Of a DNA stretch of 41,601 nucleotides, positions 1 to 9,139 are shown one piece after another (position 1 is the stretch's first letter; every line of letters starts with the position of its first letter). The position numbers and the translations under genes were made by a program. Source of the DNA: CAZDCZ01 sp964504155 (lineage in GTDB: Bacteria > Bacteroidota > Bacteroidia > Bacteroidales > UBA12077); contig CAZDCZ010000017.1 of the NCBI GenBank assembly GCA_964504155.1, forward strand, positions 1 to 41,601, in the 5' to 3' direction. A model generated the notes under the pieces. That model had not been told where the DNA came from and did no database searches. It worked only from the letters and a program-made list of their open reading frames with translations.

Positions 1-331
1 TATCTGTTTTGGGATTATCTTTTTTAACATCACCGAAATTATGGGCTACAATAATATAATCTAATTTTTCTTTATCGATATTTGCCGAAACTAAAGCATC
101 TTTAGCTGCAAAATAAGCCATATCAGACGTTACATATTTATCATCTATATATCTTCTTTCTTCTATTTCTGTTATTTTATGAAATTTACTAATAATATCT
201 TCATTTGTTTTATTAATTTTTTCGCCAGCAGAATTAAAAAACTCTTTATTTTTGAATTCTTCATTTTTAAATACCCTTGAAGGAATATATGTTCCGCTTC
301 CTGTAATAATAGAAAAAATCTTTTTTTTCAT
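1..331 (-). CDS. 3-oxoacyl-ACP synthase III-like (KAS III/FabH family), N-terminal part
   Basis: The gene reads leftward from ATG at 331 and runs off the window edge, so only about 110 residues are visible. The start MKKKIFSIITGSGTYIPSR matches the opening strand of thiolase-fold KAS III enzymes (ITGtGsYiPs). It is followed by the segment KITEIEERRYIDD (the 'TGI..R' region) and by DMAYFAAKDALVSANID and LDYIIVAHNFGD, which match the family's 'A..AA..AL..A.i....iD.iiv.t' pattern. The active-site Cys, His and Asn lie outside the window. The family condenses acyl-CoA with malonyl-ACP in fatty-acid or related acyl chain initiation. Whether this is housekeeping FabH or a specialised homologue cannot be decided from this fragment. 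It is divergent from the symporter gene to its right. Confidence 0.8.
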   Translation of the reverse strand, partial: MKKKIFSIITGSGTYIPSRVFKNEEFKNKEFFNSAGEKINKTNEDIISKFHKITEIEERRYIDDKYVTSDMAYFAAKDALVSANIDKEKLDYIIVAHNFGDVKKDNPKTD

Positions 332-482
332 AAATCTCAAATTATTATATATCTTTTTTTGAAGTAATAAAGTCTAAAACTAATTAATTTTTAATTTAAA
401 AATGCAACAATCTCATTTTTCTTCATTTCATTTATCGTGATATGGAAAATTACAACAGAATTTTTTCTTTCAAAAATATTAT

Positions 483-490
483 TACATTTG
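483..490 (+). promoter_or_regulatory. possible Bacteroidota -7 box (TACATTTG) for the AGCS symporter
   Basis: TACATTTG fits TAnnTTTG and lies about 50 nt before ATG 542. No good -33 TTTG is visible. It falls inside the longer open frame that begins at 437, which supports the shorter start. Confidence 0.3.
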
Positions 491-541
491 TTATCGGTTC
501 ACAAAAAAAATATAATTATATATTCTTATAATAAAATTAAC

Positions 542-2227
542 ATGCAAAGAGTAAACGAAATACTAGAATTTATCGAAAGTTTTTTAGGCGGGTCGTTATG
601 GTTCGTTTTATTATTAATCGGAACGGGTATGTTTTTTACTTTTTACCTTGGTTTTCCTCAATTACGTTTTTTAAAACATGCAATACAAATTGTAAAAGGA
701 AAATTTGATAAAAAAGGTGATGAAGGAGATACATCTCACTTTCAGGCGCTAACTACAGCTCTTTCGGGAACTGTTGGGACAGGCAATATTGCCGGAGTAG
801 CCTTAGCAATACATTTAGGTGGACCTGCTGCATTATTCTGGATGTTGGTAACAGCTTTTTTTGGTATGACAACAAAATTTGTAGAGGTAACATTATCACA
901 TAAATACCGCGAGAAAGATTCTGAAGGTATGATTGCAGGAGGTCCTATGTATTATATGAAAAACAAGCTAAACCTTAAATGGCTTGCTGCTATTTTTGCA
1001 GCTGCCACAATATTATCGTCATTTGGTTCGGGGAGTTTACCACAAATAAACAGTATCTCTAATTCTATGTTTGCCACTTTCGGAATAAAACATATTGTTA
1101 CAGGAGCAATAGTTTCGGTATTCCTTGCAATTGTAATTATTGGAGGAATAAAAAGAATAGCTAAAGTTACGGAAAAGCTTGTTCCTGCAATGGCCTTAAT
1201 TTATTTTATTGGTGCTATTGCAGTTATTATTACTAACTACGAAAATATTATACCTTCTATTATATCAATATTCAGCGATGTATTTACCGGAACATCAGCA
1301 GCAGGAGGATTTTTAGGAGCAGGATTTGCTTTTGCATTTAACAGAGGGGTAAACAGAGGTTTATTCTCGAATGAGGCAGGACAAGGCTCGGCACCTATTG
1401 CCCATGCTGCAGCCCGTGCTAACGAGCCTGTTTCGGAAGGCTTAGTTGCAATACTAGAACCATTTATCGATACAATAGTAATTTGTACTTTAACCGGATT
1501 AGTTCTTCTATCGTCGGGTGTTTGGAAAGAAAAACTACCTAACCAATTCCAAAATACCGACATGGAAATTCTAGCAAACAACTATGACGAAACCAATAAA
1601 ACTGATAGAACAATACTATATGCACATCTTAATGGAGAAAAAGATATTCCGGAATTTTCAGGCGAGTTAGCTATTACAAATGGGGAAATTACTAATGATA
1701 TAACAATAATTAACGCTCGCTCGATAGCCGAAGATGTTAAAGTTTATAAAAATGAACAATTATATACCGGAACAATACCTGTAGAAGAGGGTAAAGTACA
1801 AGACATATTAAGCGAATATTCATTCCGAGGCAAATCGTTAATGCATAGCGCACCATTAACTACAGAAGCATTTAAACGTAGTTTCTTTGGCGAGTGGGGG
1901 AAATATATAGTATCGATAGGATTATTACTCTTTGCATTCTCAACTGCAATATCGTGGTCGTATTATGGAGGACGGTCGGTTACTTATTTGTTTGGAACAA
2001 AATATGTTGTTTATTATAGAATTATATATGTTGTTGCTTTTTTCTTTGCATCATTTACCGATACTACTATTATTTGGACACTTTCGGGTATTACAATTGC
2101 CTTTATGGCAGTACCTAACTTAATTGGAATATTAATGCTTAGAAAAGATATGAAAAGTACATTAAATAAATATTGGATAGATTTAAGAAAAGAACATCCG
2201 AATATAAAACTTCCGGGGAAATACTAA
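542..2227 (+). CDS. alanine/glycine:cation symporter family (AGCS) transporter
   Basis: This is a sodium- or proton-coupled importer of small amino acids in the inner membrane. The open frame begins at 437, but the first 35 codons are not family-like, whereas MQRVNEILEFIESFLGGS at 542 is the usual AGCS start, giving 561 aa. Diagnostic segments are ALSGTVGTGNIAGV (about residues 73-86), GGPMYYM, and NRGLFSNEAGQGSAPIAHAA. It has roughly ten or eleven membrane spans. Oddity: between the span ending VLLSSGVWKEK (about 330) and the span starting near EWGKYIVSIG (about 450) there is an extra hydrophilic stretch of roughly 100 residues not seen in the classical members, probably a soluble domain on one membrane face. 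Family assignment is firm; the substrate is not determinable. Confidence 0.92.
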   Translation: MQRVNEILEFIESFLGGSLWFVLLLIGTGMFFTFYLGFPQLRFLKHAIQIVKGKFDKKGDEGDTSHFQALTTALSGTVGTGNIAGVALAIHLGGPAALFWMLVTAFFGMTTKFVEVTLSHKYREKDSEGMIAGGPMYYMKNKLNLKWLAAIFAAATILSSFGSGSLPQINSISNSMFATFGIKHIVTGAIVSVFLAIVIIGGIKRIAKVTEKLVPAMALIYFIGAIAVIITNYENIIPSIISIFSDVFTGTSAAGGFLGAGFAFAFNRGVNRGLFSNEAGQGSAPIAHAAARANEPVSEGLVAILEPFIDTIVICTLTGLVLLSSGVWKEKLPNQFQNTDMEILANNYDETNKTDRTILYAHLNGEKDIPEFSGELAITNGEITNDITIINARSIAEDVKVYKNEQLYTGTIPVEEGKVQDILSEYSFRGKSLMHSAPLTTEAFKRSFFGEWGKYIVSIGLLLFAFSTAISWSYYGGRSVTYLFGTKYVVYYRIIYVVAFFFASFTDTTIIWTLSGITIAFMAVPNLIGILMLRKDMKSTLNKYWIDLRKEHPNIKLPGKY

Positions 2228-2338
2228 TTGCAAAATATTATTATTCAAGGTTAAGTTCTCAAAATTCTGCCGGATATTAAATTATTTTTTAATATAATAG
2301 AATGTTTCTTGCAGTTTTACATAATAGTTGCATTTAAT

Positions 2339-2399
2339 CTAGGTTTATTATTATTTTATTTCCTTAGGGAAGAATATCTTATTCTAATAATAAACTTAG
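2339..2399. terminator. long inverted repeat between convergent genes, possible bidirectional terminator
   Basis: Positions 2339-2353 and 2385-2399 are complementary over 15 nt with one mismatch (CTAGGTTTATTATTA against TAATAATAAACTTAG). They enclose a 31-nt AT-rich loop that can itself pair. The repeat lies between the convergent stops at 2227 and 2473. It has a weak AT stem and no clean T tract, so termination is only suggested. Confidence 0.35.
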
Positions 2400-2472
2400 T
2401 TTACTTTTTACGAATAATACACTGTGTAAAAATCTAAATAATTTATAAAAAAAACAACTAAAACACAAACAC

Positions 2473-3831
2473 CTAAACTCTAATACCTATAATTAATATA
2501 TCGTCAACTTGTTCGTATTCGTTGTGAGTCCAGCTATTAAAACTTCTTAATATTGTTTCTTTTTGCTCAGTCATAGGTCTGTTGTATATTTCGAGTAATA
2601 ATCTTCTGAAACGTTTTATTCTAAATTTCTTTCCATTTTCGCCACCAAACTGATCAACAAATCCATCGGTAAATAAATATATCACATCTCCTTTTTTCAA
2701 ATTGATATTATGATTTTTGAATGGAGATTCTACCAAATACGAGCCTATTGGATTTCTTGTTGCTTTATATTCGATCAATTCCTTATCTCGAATAAGGTAA
2801 ATAGAATTATTGGCTCCGGCATATTGTAATGTCATTAACTGAAAGTCGAATATACAAAACGCCATATCCATACCATCGCTTAATTCATATTTTTCGTTTT
2901 GGGTTAACACATTTATTGTTTCTCTACGTAAATTTTCCAATGCAAGTTTTGAATCTAAAACTTCATTTCTATGAACCAACTCATTCAATAAAGAAATCCC
3001 TAATACGCTCATAAAAGCACCCGGAATTCCGTGTCCTGTACAATCGGCAGCCACAACAACAACTTTTCCATTTATTTTTTTTATCCAATAAAAATCTCCA
3101 CTTACTATATCTTTTGGCATATAACACACAAAATGTTCGGGCAAAATTATATTCATATAGTTTTTCGAAGGCAAAAGAGCATTTTGTATATAACTTGCAT
3201 AATTTAAACTATCTATTATCTTACGCGATTGGCGATTTATTTTATCATTCTGACTCATAGAATAATCTCTTTCGGTTCTATAACTCTTTATTAATAAATA
3301 TATTAAAAAGTAAACAATAATTAAAGTAAATAAATATGTAGTAGTTAAATCAAAAAAACGAATATTGTTATTTTCATAACTAAAAAATAAAGAAGGGAAA
3401 TTTTTCTCAAGAAAAAACAATATAATAATATCAGAAAATAATATTGATAGAATGATTGTGCGTTTTAATCCGGTAGAAATAATTGCAAACAATATAACAG
3501 CAAGAAAATATACAGATATTACAGGTCCATGAGTCCCGGCATTAGAAATCCAAATTACAGAAAGTGCAACAATCGAAAATATTATAAAAGGATACAATAA
3601 TGGTTTATATACTTTTTTTATACGCGATATTAGATAGAAAGAAAAAAGAACTATGCTAGCAATAAGTGTAGATATGGTAAGGCTTATGCCTGTATGTAGA
3701 ACGAAATTAATAATCGTTGCTAAAACTCCACCTAAAGCAGCAAAAAAGGTAGCATAATTAAAAACTCTATGTTCTAGCGAAAAACTACTTCTACTGCCAA
3801 ATAATATGTAAATAAATTTATTAATAACAAT
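2473..3831 (-). CDS. membrane-anchored SpoIIE/PP2C-type serine phosphatase (start uncertain)
   Basis: The C-terminal half is a SpoIIE-like PP2C phosphatase domain with metal-binding segments GDFYWI, AADCTGHGIPGAFMS and LFTDGFVDQFGG. The helix SLNYASYIQNALLPSK before it is the usual linker in Bacteroidota. The N-terminal half is a multi-span membrane region. Such proteins usually dephosphorylate an anti-sigma-antagonist or related partner. The first ATG/GTG/TTG is a TTG at 3597, but the frame is open without a stop back to 3837. The extra residues include FGSRSSFSLEHRVFN and further membrane helices, an N-terminal signature I recognise from Bacteroidota SpoIIE and kinase proteins. The start is therefore probably between 3807 and 3837, for example ATT at 3831 (452 aa). 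It sits about 25-30 nt downstream of rlmD and is probably cotranscribed with it. Confidence 0.85.
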   Translation of the reverse strand: MVINKFIYILFGSRSSFSLEHRVFNYATFFAALGGVLATIINFVLHTGISLTISTLIASIVLFSFYLISRIKKVYKPLLYPFIIFSIVALSVIWISNAGTHGPVISVYFLAVILFAIISTGLKRTIILSILFSDIIILFFLEKNFPSLFFSYENNNIRFFDLTTTYLFTLIIVYFLIYLLIKSYRTERDYSMSQNDKINRQSRKIIDSLNYASYIQNALLPSKNYMNIILPEHFVCYMPKDIVSGDFYWIKKINGKVVVVAADCTGHGIPGAFMSVLGISLLNELVHRNEVLDSKLALENLRRETINVLTQNEKYELSDGMDMAFCIFDFQLMTLQYAGANNSIYLIRDKELIEYKATRNPIGSYLVESPFKNHNINLKKGDVIYLFTDGFVDQFGGENGKKFRIKRFRRLLLEIYNRPMTEQKETILRSFNSWTHNEYEQVDDILIIGIRV

Positions 3832-3862
3832 CTTAAATTAATTATAATATTACAAAAAAAAA

Positions 3863-5272
3863 TTATTTTTTTTGTAATAACACAATATTTTCTACATGAT
3901 AAGTATGAGGAAACATATCAACAGGCTGTACTCTTACTACTTTGTAATAATCGTCGAGCAAATTAATATCGCGAGCCTGAGTTGCAGGATTACAACTAAC
4001 ATAAACAATTTTATCGGGCAAAGCATTAATAATTGTATTTACAACATCATTATGCATACCTGCACGTGGAGGGTCTGTAATAATAACATCGGGATGCCCG
4101 TGTTGTGCAATAAAATTATTATTTAAAATATCCTTCATATCGCCTGCAAAAAACTTAGTATTATCAATCTTATTAATCTCTGAATTTACTTTTGCATCTT
4201 CAATAGCCTCAGGAACATATTCTATACCTATTACTTTTTTTGCTTTTTTTGCAACAAAATTTGCAATTGTTCCTGTGCCGGTATATAAATCGTAAACAGT
4301 CTCATTACCGGTTAACTGAGCATACTCTTCAGCTATTTTATATAAATTATAAGCTTGCTCGGAATTTGTTTGATAAAACGATTTTGGACCAATCTTAAAT
4401 TTAAGATCTTCCATTTGCTCGAAAATATGGTCATTCCCGGCAAATAACAATACATCTTGATCGCCCAATGAATCATTTGCCTTAGTATTAATAATGTACA
4501 TTAACGAAGTAATGCTAGGAAATTTCTCTGCTAGATTTTTTAGCAAATTATCTATCAGCACTTTATCGTTGTAGAAAAACACAACAATAACCATAAGTTC
4601 TCCGGTAGTAGATGTTCGAATAATAAGATTCCGTAACAATCCTTCTTGCTTACGCAGATTAAAAAAGCTATATTTATTCTCTACAGCAAATTTCTTTATC
4701 TCTAAACGAATTTTGTTAGAATCTCCACCTTGCAAATAGCAATGCTCAATATCAACAATTTTATCCCAAAAACGTGGTATGTGAAACCCTAAACCGTTAT
4801 AATCGTTAATTTCGTCTTTCGATGCTATTTCTTCGGCGGTAAACCAACGATTATGAGTAAAAGTAAACTCTAATTTATTTCTGTAATATTGTGTTTTCTC
4901 TGATGGTAATATGGGTGAAATTTCAGGAAGATTAACTTTTGCAATTCTCTCGAGGTTATCTATTACTTGCTGATGTTTATACTTAAGTTGATCGTTGTAT
5001 GGAAGATTTTGCCATTTACAACCTCCACAAGTGCCGAAATGTTTACAAAATGCTTTTACTCGGTTTTCCGAATATTTATGAAATTTAATGGGATATCCTT
5101 CTAAATAAGTTTTCTTTTTTTTATTTATTTGAATATCAACAATATCTCCCGGAATTGTTTTTGTTACAAAAACAATTTTCTCGTTAATCTTGGCTATAGA
5201 CTTTCCTTCGGCAGCAATATCAAGTATTTCAACATTTTCAAATATTGGTAATCTGTTACGTTTTCTTCCCAC
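3863..5272 (-). CDS. rlmD: 23S rRNA (uracil-1939-C5)-methyltransferase RlmD family
   Basis: SAM-dependent RNA m5U methyltransferase, 469 aa, starting at GTG 5272. An N-terminal TRAM RNA-binding domain (about 10-65) is followed by the [4Fe-4S] ligands Cys76, Cys82 and Cys85 (CKHFGTCGGC) and Cys178 (DIEHCYLQ). The SAM site is YDLYTGTGTIANF (about 325-337), the DPPRAG motif follows, and the nucleophile is Cys in VYVSCNPATQ (about 427). The family also includes RlmC, TrmA and RumA-like paralogues; the iron-sulphur motif and TRAM domain favour RlmD, but Bacteroidota members have not all been tested for target site. The SpoIIE-type gene follows at a short distance. Confidence 0.9.
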   Translation of the reverse strand: MGRKRNRLPIFENVEILDIAAEGKSIAKINEKIVFVTKTIPGDIVDIQINKKKKTYLEGYPIKFHKYSENRVKAFCKHFGTCGGCKWQNLPYNDQLKYKHQQVIDNLERIAKVNLPEISPILPSEKTQYYRNKLEFTFTHNRWFTAEEIASKDEINDYNGLGFHIPRFWDKIVDIEHCYLQGGDSNKIRLEIKKFAVENKYSFFNLRKQEGLLRNLIIRTSTTGELMVIVVFFYNDKVLIDNLLKNLAEKFPSITSLMYIINTKANDSLGDQDVLLFAGNDHIFEQMEDLKFKIGPKSFYQTNSEQAYNLYKIAEEYAQLTGNETVYDLYTGTGTIANFVAKKAKKVIGIEYVPEAIEDAKVNSEINKIDNTKFFAGDMKDILNNNFIAQHGHPDVIITDPPRAGMHNDVVNTIINALPDKIVYVSCNPATQARDINLLDDYYKVVRVQPVDMFPHTYHVENIVLLQKK

Positions 5273-5295
5273 TTTATTTACAATTTATTTTTCCA

Positions 5296-5303
5296 CAAAA
5301 ATA
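5296..5303 (-). promoter_or_regulatory. possible -7 box (TATTTTTG) for rlmD
   Basis: On the minus strand TATTTTTG matches TAnnTTTG and lies 23 nt before the GTG start. The -33 position shows only TTTA rather than TTTG, so support is partial. Confidence 0.33.
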
Positions 5304-5605
5304 CAAACTTTATCTTACGATAAATATTTTATTTGGTTATCATTTAATTTTTTAAAGCATTATTGTTTTTGTTTGTACATAATTTTATTCCTATACTATT
5401 CTTAGTATGGTTTTTAGGTATAATAGACAAAATGCTTATTATTTTCAGGAAGATTCTTTCGAACGCTATATTACACCAACAAAGGCTCTGATTTTTACTT
5501 TACTATACCATATATAAAAAAAACGGAATTGATTATTTCGGCAATTAAAATCTCTAATACAAATAGCTTTAACCTAAAAATATGACAATATTTATTTGTT
5601 AATTA
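5304..5605. other. divergent intergenic region between rlmD and the ABC-F gene
   Basis: About 300 nt of AT-rich sequence without an open frame of interest. It separates the two divergent promoters. No strong hairpin or repeat was seen. Confidence 0.5.
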
Positions 5606-5613
5606 TATCTTTG
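5606..5613 (+). promoter_or_regulatory. -7 box (TATCTTTG) for the ABC-F gene
   Basis: TATCTTTG matches TAnnTTTG and lies 22 nt upstream of ATG 5636. A canonical -33 TTTG at the expected spacing is absent. Confidence 0.42.
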
Positions 5614-5635
5614 CAAATTCAAAGAAATAATTATT

Positions 5636-7576
5636 ATGATATCAGTAAATCAGCTAACATTAGATTTTGGTAGTTTCCGTTTATTTAACAATATATCGTT
5701 TCTAATAAATAAAAAAGATAGAATTGGTTTAGTAGGGAAAAACGGAGCAGGAAAATCGTCATTACTTAAAATAATAGTAAACGAAATATTACCTACAAGC
5801 GGCAGCATTTCGTTTCCCGAGAATTTAGAAATAGGATATTTGCCCCAAAATATGTTATGTAAAAATGAACAAGATTTATTTTCTGAGACAAAACTTGCTT
5901 TTTCTGAAGTGCTTGAATTAGAAAAAAACATTAAGCTAATTAATCACGAGCTTACCCAAAGAGAAGATTATGAATCGGAAAAATATCAAAAATTAATTCA
6001 TAAACTATCAGACTCAAACGAAAGATATCATTTAATTGGCGGCGGCTCTACTGAAGCAGTTATAGAACAAACTTTATTAGGTTTAGGTTTTTTAAAATCA
6101 GATTTTAACCGTCCTACCTCAGAGTTTAGCGGAGGGTGGAGAATGAGAATAGAACTTGCAAAAGTTCTTCTCAAAGAACCCGATGTATTATTACTCGATG
6201 AACCTACCAACCACTTGGATATAGAAGCAATTCAATGGTTCGAAGATTTTCTACAAACATATAAAGGTGCTGTATTACTAATATCGCACGATAAAGCTTT
6301 TTTAGATAATGTTACAAAACGAACAATAGAAATATCGGTAGGCAAAATATACGATTATAATGCTCCTTATTCTAAATATATAGGCTTACGAAAAGAACGA
6401 CGCGAGCAACAAATTGCAGCATATCGTAATCAACAGAAAATGATTATCGAAACCGAAGAGTTTATCGAGAAATTCCGGTACAAAGCTACTAAAGCAGTAC
6501 AAGTTCAATCGAGAATAAAACAACTCGAAAAAATCGACAGAATAGAAATTGACGAAGAAGATAAGTCGGTTTTTAATTTAAGATTCCCTACTGCTCCACG
6601 CTCAGGAGATATTGTTGTTGAGACAAAAGAACTCTCAAAAAGTTATGGAGAATTAAATGTATTACAAAATATTGATTTAACGGTTAATAGAGGAGAGAAG
6701 ATTGCATTTGTAGGAAAAAATGGAGAAGGAAAAACAACCCTGTCGAAAGTAATAATTGGAGAATTACAGCACACCGGAAATTTAAAAATAGGACACAATG
6801 TTAGTATTGGATATTATGCTCAAAATCAGGACGAAACACTAAACGAAGACAAAACAGTTTTTCAAACAGTTGACGATATTGCCGTGGGTGACATCCGCAC
6901 TAGAGTTAGAGATATTCTTGGGAGTTTTTTATTTAAAGGCGAAGATATTGATAAAAAAGTAAAAGTTCTTTCAGGTGGCGAAAAATCGAGACTATCTTTA
7001 GCAATGCTACTTCTTAACCCATACAACTTATTAGTACTTGATGAACCGACAAATCATCTCGATATGCTATCGAAAGATGTTTTAAAAAAGGCTCTAAACG
7101 ATTTTAAAGGAACAGTAATACTTGTGTCGCACGATAGAGAGTTTCTAGATAATTTGGTTGATATAGTATATGAATTCCGAAATAAAAATATAAAACAACA
7201 TATTGGTGGTATTTATAATTTTTTACGAAAAAGAAAACTTGAAAATTTAAAAGAACTTGAGAAAAAATCATTACTAAAACAAAGCAAAAAAAATACAATA
7301 TCATCTGATAATAAAAACTCATATCTCGAAAGAAAAGAATACGATAAAAAAATTAGAAAAGTAGAAAAAGCAATTACAGAATCGGAAAATAAAATTAATA
7401 AATTCGAAACAGAAATTGACCAGATAAATATATTAATGACAAATCCGGAAAATCTAAAAAACGATTCGTTGTTATTCAATAATTACGAGAAAATAAAAAA
7501 TAATCTAAAAATAGAAATGGAAAATTGGGAAAAACTAAACGGAGAAATTGATTTATTAAAAGACCAAAGAAATTAA
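5636..7576 (+). CDS. ABC-F family ATP-binding protein (ribosome-associated type)
   Basis: Soluble twin-ATPase protein of 646 aa with no membrane spans, as in ABC-F translation factors (Uup/YdiF/EttA relatives) that act at the ribosomal E site. ABC1: Walker A GKNGAGKSS (about 35-43), signature FSGGWRMRIELAK, Walker B LLLDEPTNHLD. Then the inter-domain linker rich in Arg/Lys (FRYKATKAVQVQSRIKQLEK). ABC2: Walker A GKNGEGKTT, signature LSGGEKSRLSLAM, Walker B LLVLDEPTNHLD, H-loop SHDREF. The last ~85 residues are a lysine- and glutamate-rich coiled coil, the Uup-like C-terminal extension. It is a housekeeping factor rather than an exporter. An antibiotic-resistance role is possible in the wider family but nothing here suggests it. 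Confidence 0.93.
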   Translation: MISVNQLTLDFGSFRLFNNISFLINKKDRIGLVGKNGAGKSSLLKIIVNEILPTSGSISFPENLEIGYLPQNMLCKNEQDLFSETKLAFSEVLELEKNIKLINHELTQREDYESEKYQKLIHKLSDSNERYHLIGGGSTEAVIEQTLLGLGFLKSDFNRPTSEFSGGWRMRIELAKVLLKEPDVLLLDEPTNHLDIEAIQWFEDFLQTYKGAVLLISHDKAFLDNVTKRTIEISVGKIYDYNAPYSKYIGLRKERREQQIAAYRNQQKMIIETEEFIEKFRYKATKAVQVQSRIKQLEKIDRIEIDEEDKSVFNLRFPTAPRSGDIVVETKELSKSYGELNVLQNIDLTVNRGEKIAFVGKNGEGKTTLSKVIIGELQHTGNLKIGHNVSIGYYAQNQDETLNEDKTVFQTVDDIAVGDIRTRVRDILGSFLFKGEDIDKKVKVLSGGEKSRLSLAMLLLNPYNLLVLDEPTNHLDMLSKDVLKKALNDFKGTVILVSHDREFLDNLVDIVYEFRNKNIKQHIGGIYNFLRKRKLENLKELEKKSLLKQSKKNTISSDNKNSYLERKEYDKKIRKVEKAITESENKINKFETEIDQINILMTNPENLKNDSLLFNNYEKIKNNLKIEMENWEKLNGEIDLLKDQRN

Positions 7577-7610
7577 TTATCTTTACAAAAAATAAAGTTA
7601 CTATTTTATA

Positions 7611-8894
7611 ATGTTTCTACGAATAAGAAAATATTGGCTAATTGTATTTGTTGTAGTAATATTTTCTGCCTGCTCTATTACAAACAACAATTTTTCTTCT
7701 AAAAATTTATTTTTTCTATACGATAATTATTCAAAAAATATAAGCCCTAAGATATTGTTACACAATAAGTCTGATTCAATATCTTTATTAATAGTAAAAA
7801 TTGATTCTAAAGATTTATTATTTAACAAGGCAAATCAAAGCAACCAACTAAAAGCATATCTTAGAATTTCGTTTCAATTATTTGATCTTATAGAAAAGAA
7901 CAGAATTATCGACAGCACTTTCATACAATACCATATAAATAAACCATTGAAAGACACAACACTTATATATACAATTCCAATAAAAGCAAAAAAGGGGAAG
8001 AATTACTTAGTAAAAATCATAACTGAAGACCTTAATAAAAATATTAACAAAAATGTAACTCTTAAATATCTATATAAAACAAATACTGTAGAGGAAAGCG
8101 ATTTTTTAATTAAAGATAAAATAAAAAATGAAATACTCTTTTCTCAATATGTTTGTGCTACCGAAAATTTCTCTATTTACTTTCGCAACAATAGTATCGA
8201 CAGTATGATTGTATTGTATTACGCCGAACGAGAAAACATCGCTATACAACCAAATATTAATTACGATACTCTTAACAATAATTATAAAACACCGGATAGC
8301 ACGTGGATATGGCATACCGATTCGTCAAATTATTCGTATAATAAAAAAGGAATTTATAGATTTTGTATCGATAGTATTTCGAAAAAAGGATTCTCTTTAT
8401 TTAATTTTGGAGAAACATTTCCTATTATTCATACAGCCAACGAATTAATAAAACCATTAAAATATATTTCCGATTCGACAGAAAAATATATTCCTTTAGA
8501 AAGCGACAGACTAACTAAACTTGAAATTGACAAATTTTGGCTAAATAGAGCCGCAAATTATAACAGATCGAAAGATCTAATTAAAATTTATTACAATAGG
8601 GTAATTAATGCTAATTACTATTTTTCGTCGTATAAATCGGGATGGCAAACCGATAGAGGAATGATTTATATTGTTTATGGTTTACCCGATGGCATATACA
8701 GACTAGGAGAAACAGAAAAATGGATATATAACCCTACAGGAACAGGACCCGGATTAGCATTTCTCTTTGAACATAAATATCATGTTTTTAGTTCGAATAA
8801 TTTTGTTTTAAATCGCGAGAAATTAAAATATACACAATGGGATGATGCTGTTCAATTATGGCGCGAAGGTAATATTGTTTATTATCAAAATTAA
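7611..8894 (+). CDS. GWxTD domain lipoprotein
   Basis: The predicted 427-aa lipoprotein has a lipobox at IFSAC with Cys21 as the lipidation site, so it is probably anchored in the outer membrane. The family signature GWQTDRGMIYIVYG begins at Gly344 and is followed by ...YRLGETEKWIYNP. The C-terminal ~100 residues form the GWxTD domain, known mainly from Bacteroidota and relatives and without an established function. The middle part is beta-rich and poorly conserved. It begins 34 nt after the ABC-F stop and could share its transcript. The stop codon lies only 50 nt before an assembly gap, but the reading frame is complete. Confidence 0.85.
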   Translation: MFLRIRKYWLIVFVVVIFSACSITNNNFSSKNLFFLYDNYSKNISPKILLHNKSDSISLLIVKIDSKDLLFNKANQSNQLKAYLRISFQLFDLIEKNRIIDSTFIQYHINKPLKDTTLIYTIPIKAKKGKNYLVKIITEDLNKNINKNVTLKYLYKTNTVEESDFLIKDKIKNEILFSQYVCATENFSIYFRNNSIDSMIVLYYAERENIAIQPNINYDTLNNNYKTPDSTWIWHTDSSNYSYNKKGIYRFCIDSISKKGFSLFNFGETFPIIHTANELIKPLKYISDSTEKYIPLESDRLTKLEIDKFWLNRAANYNRSKDLIKIYYNRVINANYYFSSYKSGWQTDRGMIYIVYGLPDGIYRLGETEKWIYNPTGTGPGLAFLFEHKYHVFSSNNFVLNREKLKYTQWDDAVQLWREGNIVYYQN

Positions 8895-8944
8895 CAGGCT
8901 ATGCCTGAAATAAATATTGAGATACACAAACACCATGATTAAAA
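8890..8944. repeat. 55-bp sequence duplicated across the assembly gap, left copy
   Basis: Identical base for base to 9045-9099. It overlaps the stop codon of the GWxTD gene and contains the small palindrome CAGGCTATGCCTG. Best explained as a contig-end overlap rather than a biological duplication. Confidence 0.9.
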
Positions 8945-9044
8945 NNNNNNNNNNNNNNNNNNNNNNNNNNNNNNNNNNNNNNNNNNNNNNNNNNNNNNNN
9001 NNNNNNNNNNNNNNNNNNNNNNNNNNNNNNNNNNNNNNNNNNNN
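8945..9044. other. 100-N assembly gap
   Basis: Exactly 100 unresolved bases, the conventional placeholder for a gap of unknown size. It lies between the GWxTD gene and rlmB. No gene is visibly cut by it. Confidence 0.98.
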
Positions 9045-9099
9045 ATTAACAGGCTATGCCTGAAATAAATATTGAGATACACAAACACCATGATTAAAA
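9045..9099. repeat. 55-bp sequence duplicated across the assembly gap, right copy
   Basis: Perfect copy of 8890-8944. An exact 55-nt overlap of contig ends is what a de Bruijn assembler run at k=55 produces, so the true sequence may have one copy and no gap. Confidence 0.9.
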
Positions 9100-9139
9100 C
9101 TAATACCATATATTCAATTACTTAGTAAATTAAAAACAC

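Noticed and set aside
437..541. 35-residue N-terminal extension of the AGCS symporter
   Set aside because: Not family-like, contains a possible -7 box, and the following Met begins the conserved protein.
8890..9099. Direct repeats flanking a mobile element
   Set aside because: The 55-bp copies abut a 100-N placeholder, so assembly overlap is the simpler explanation.
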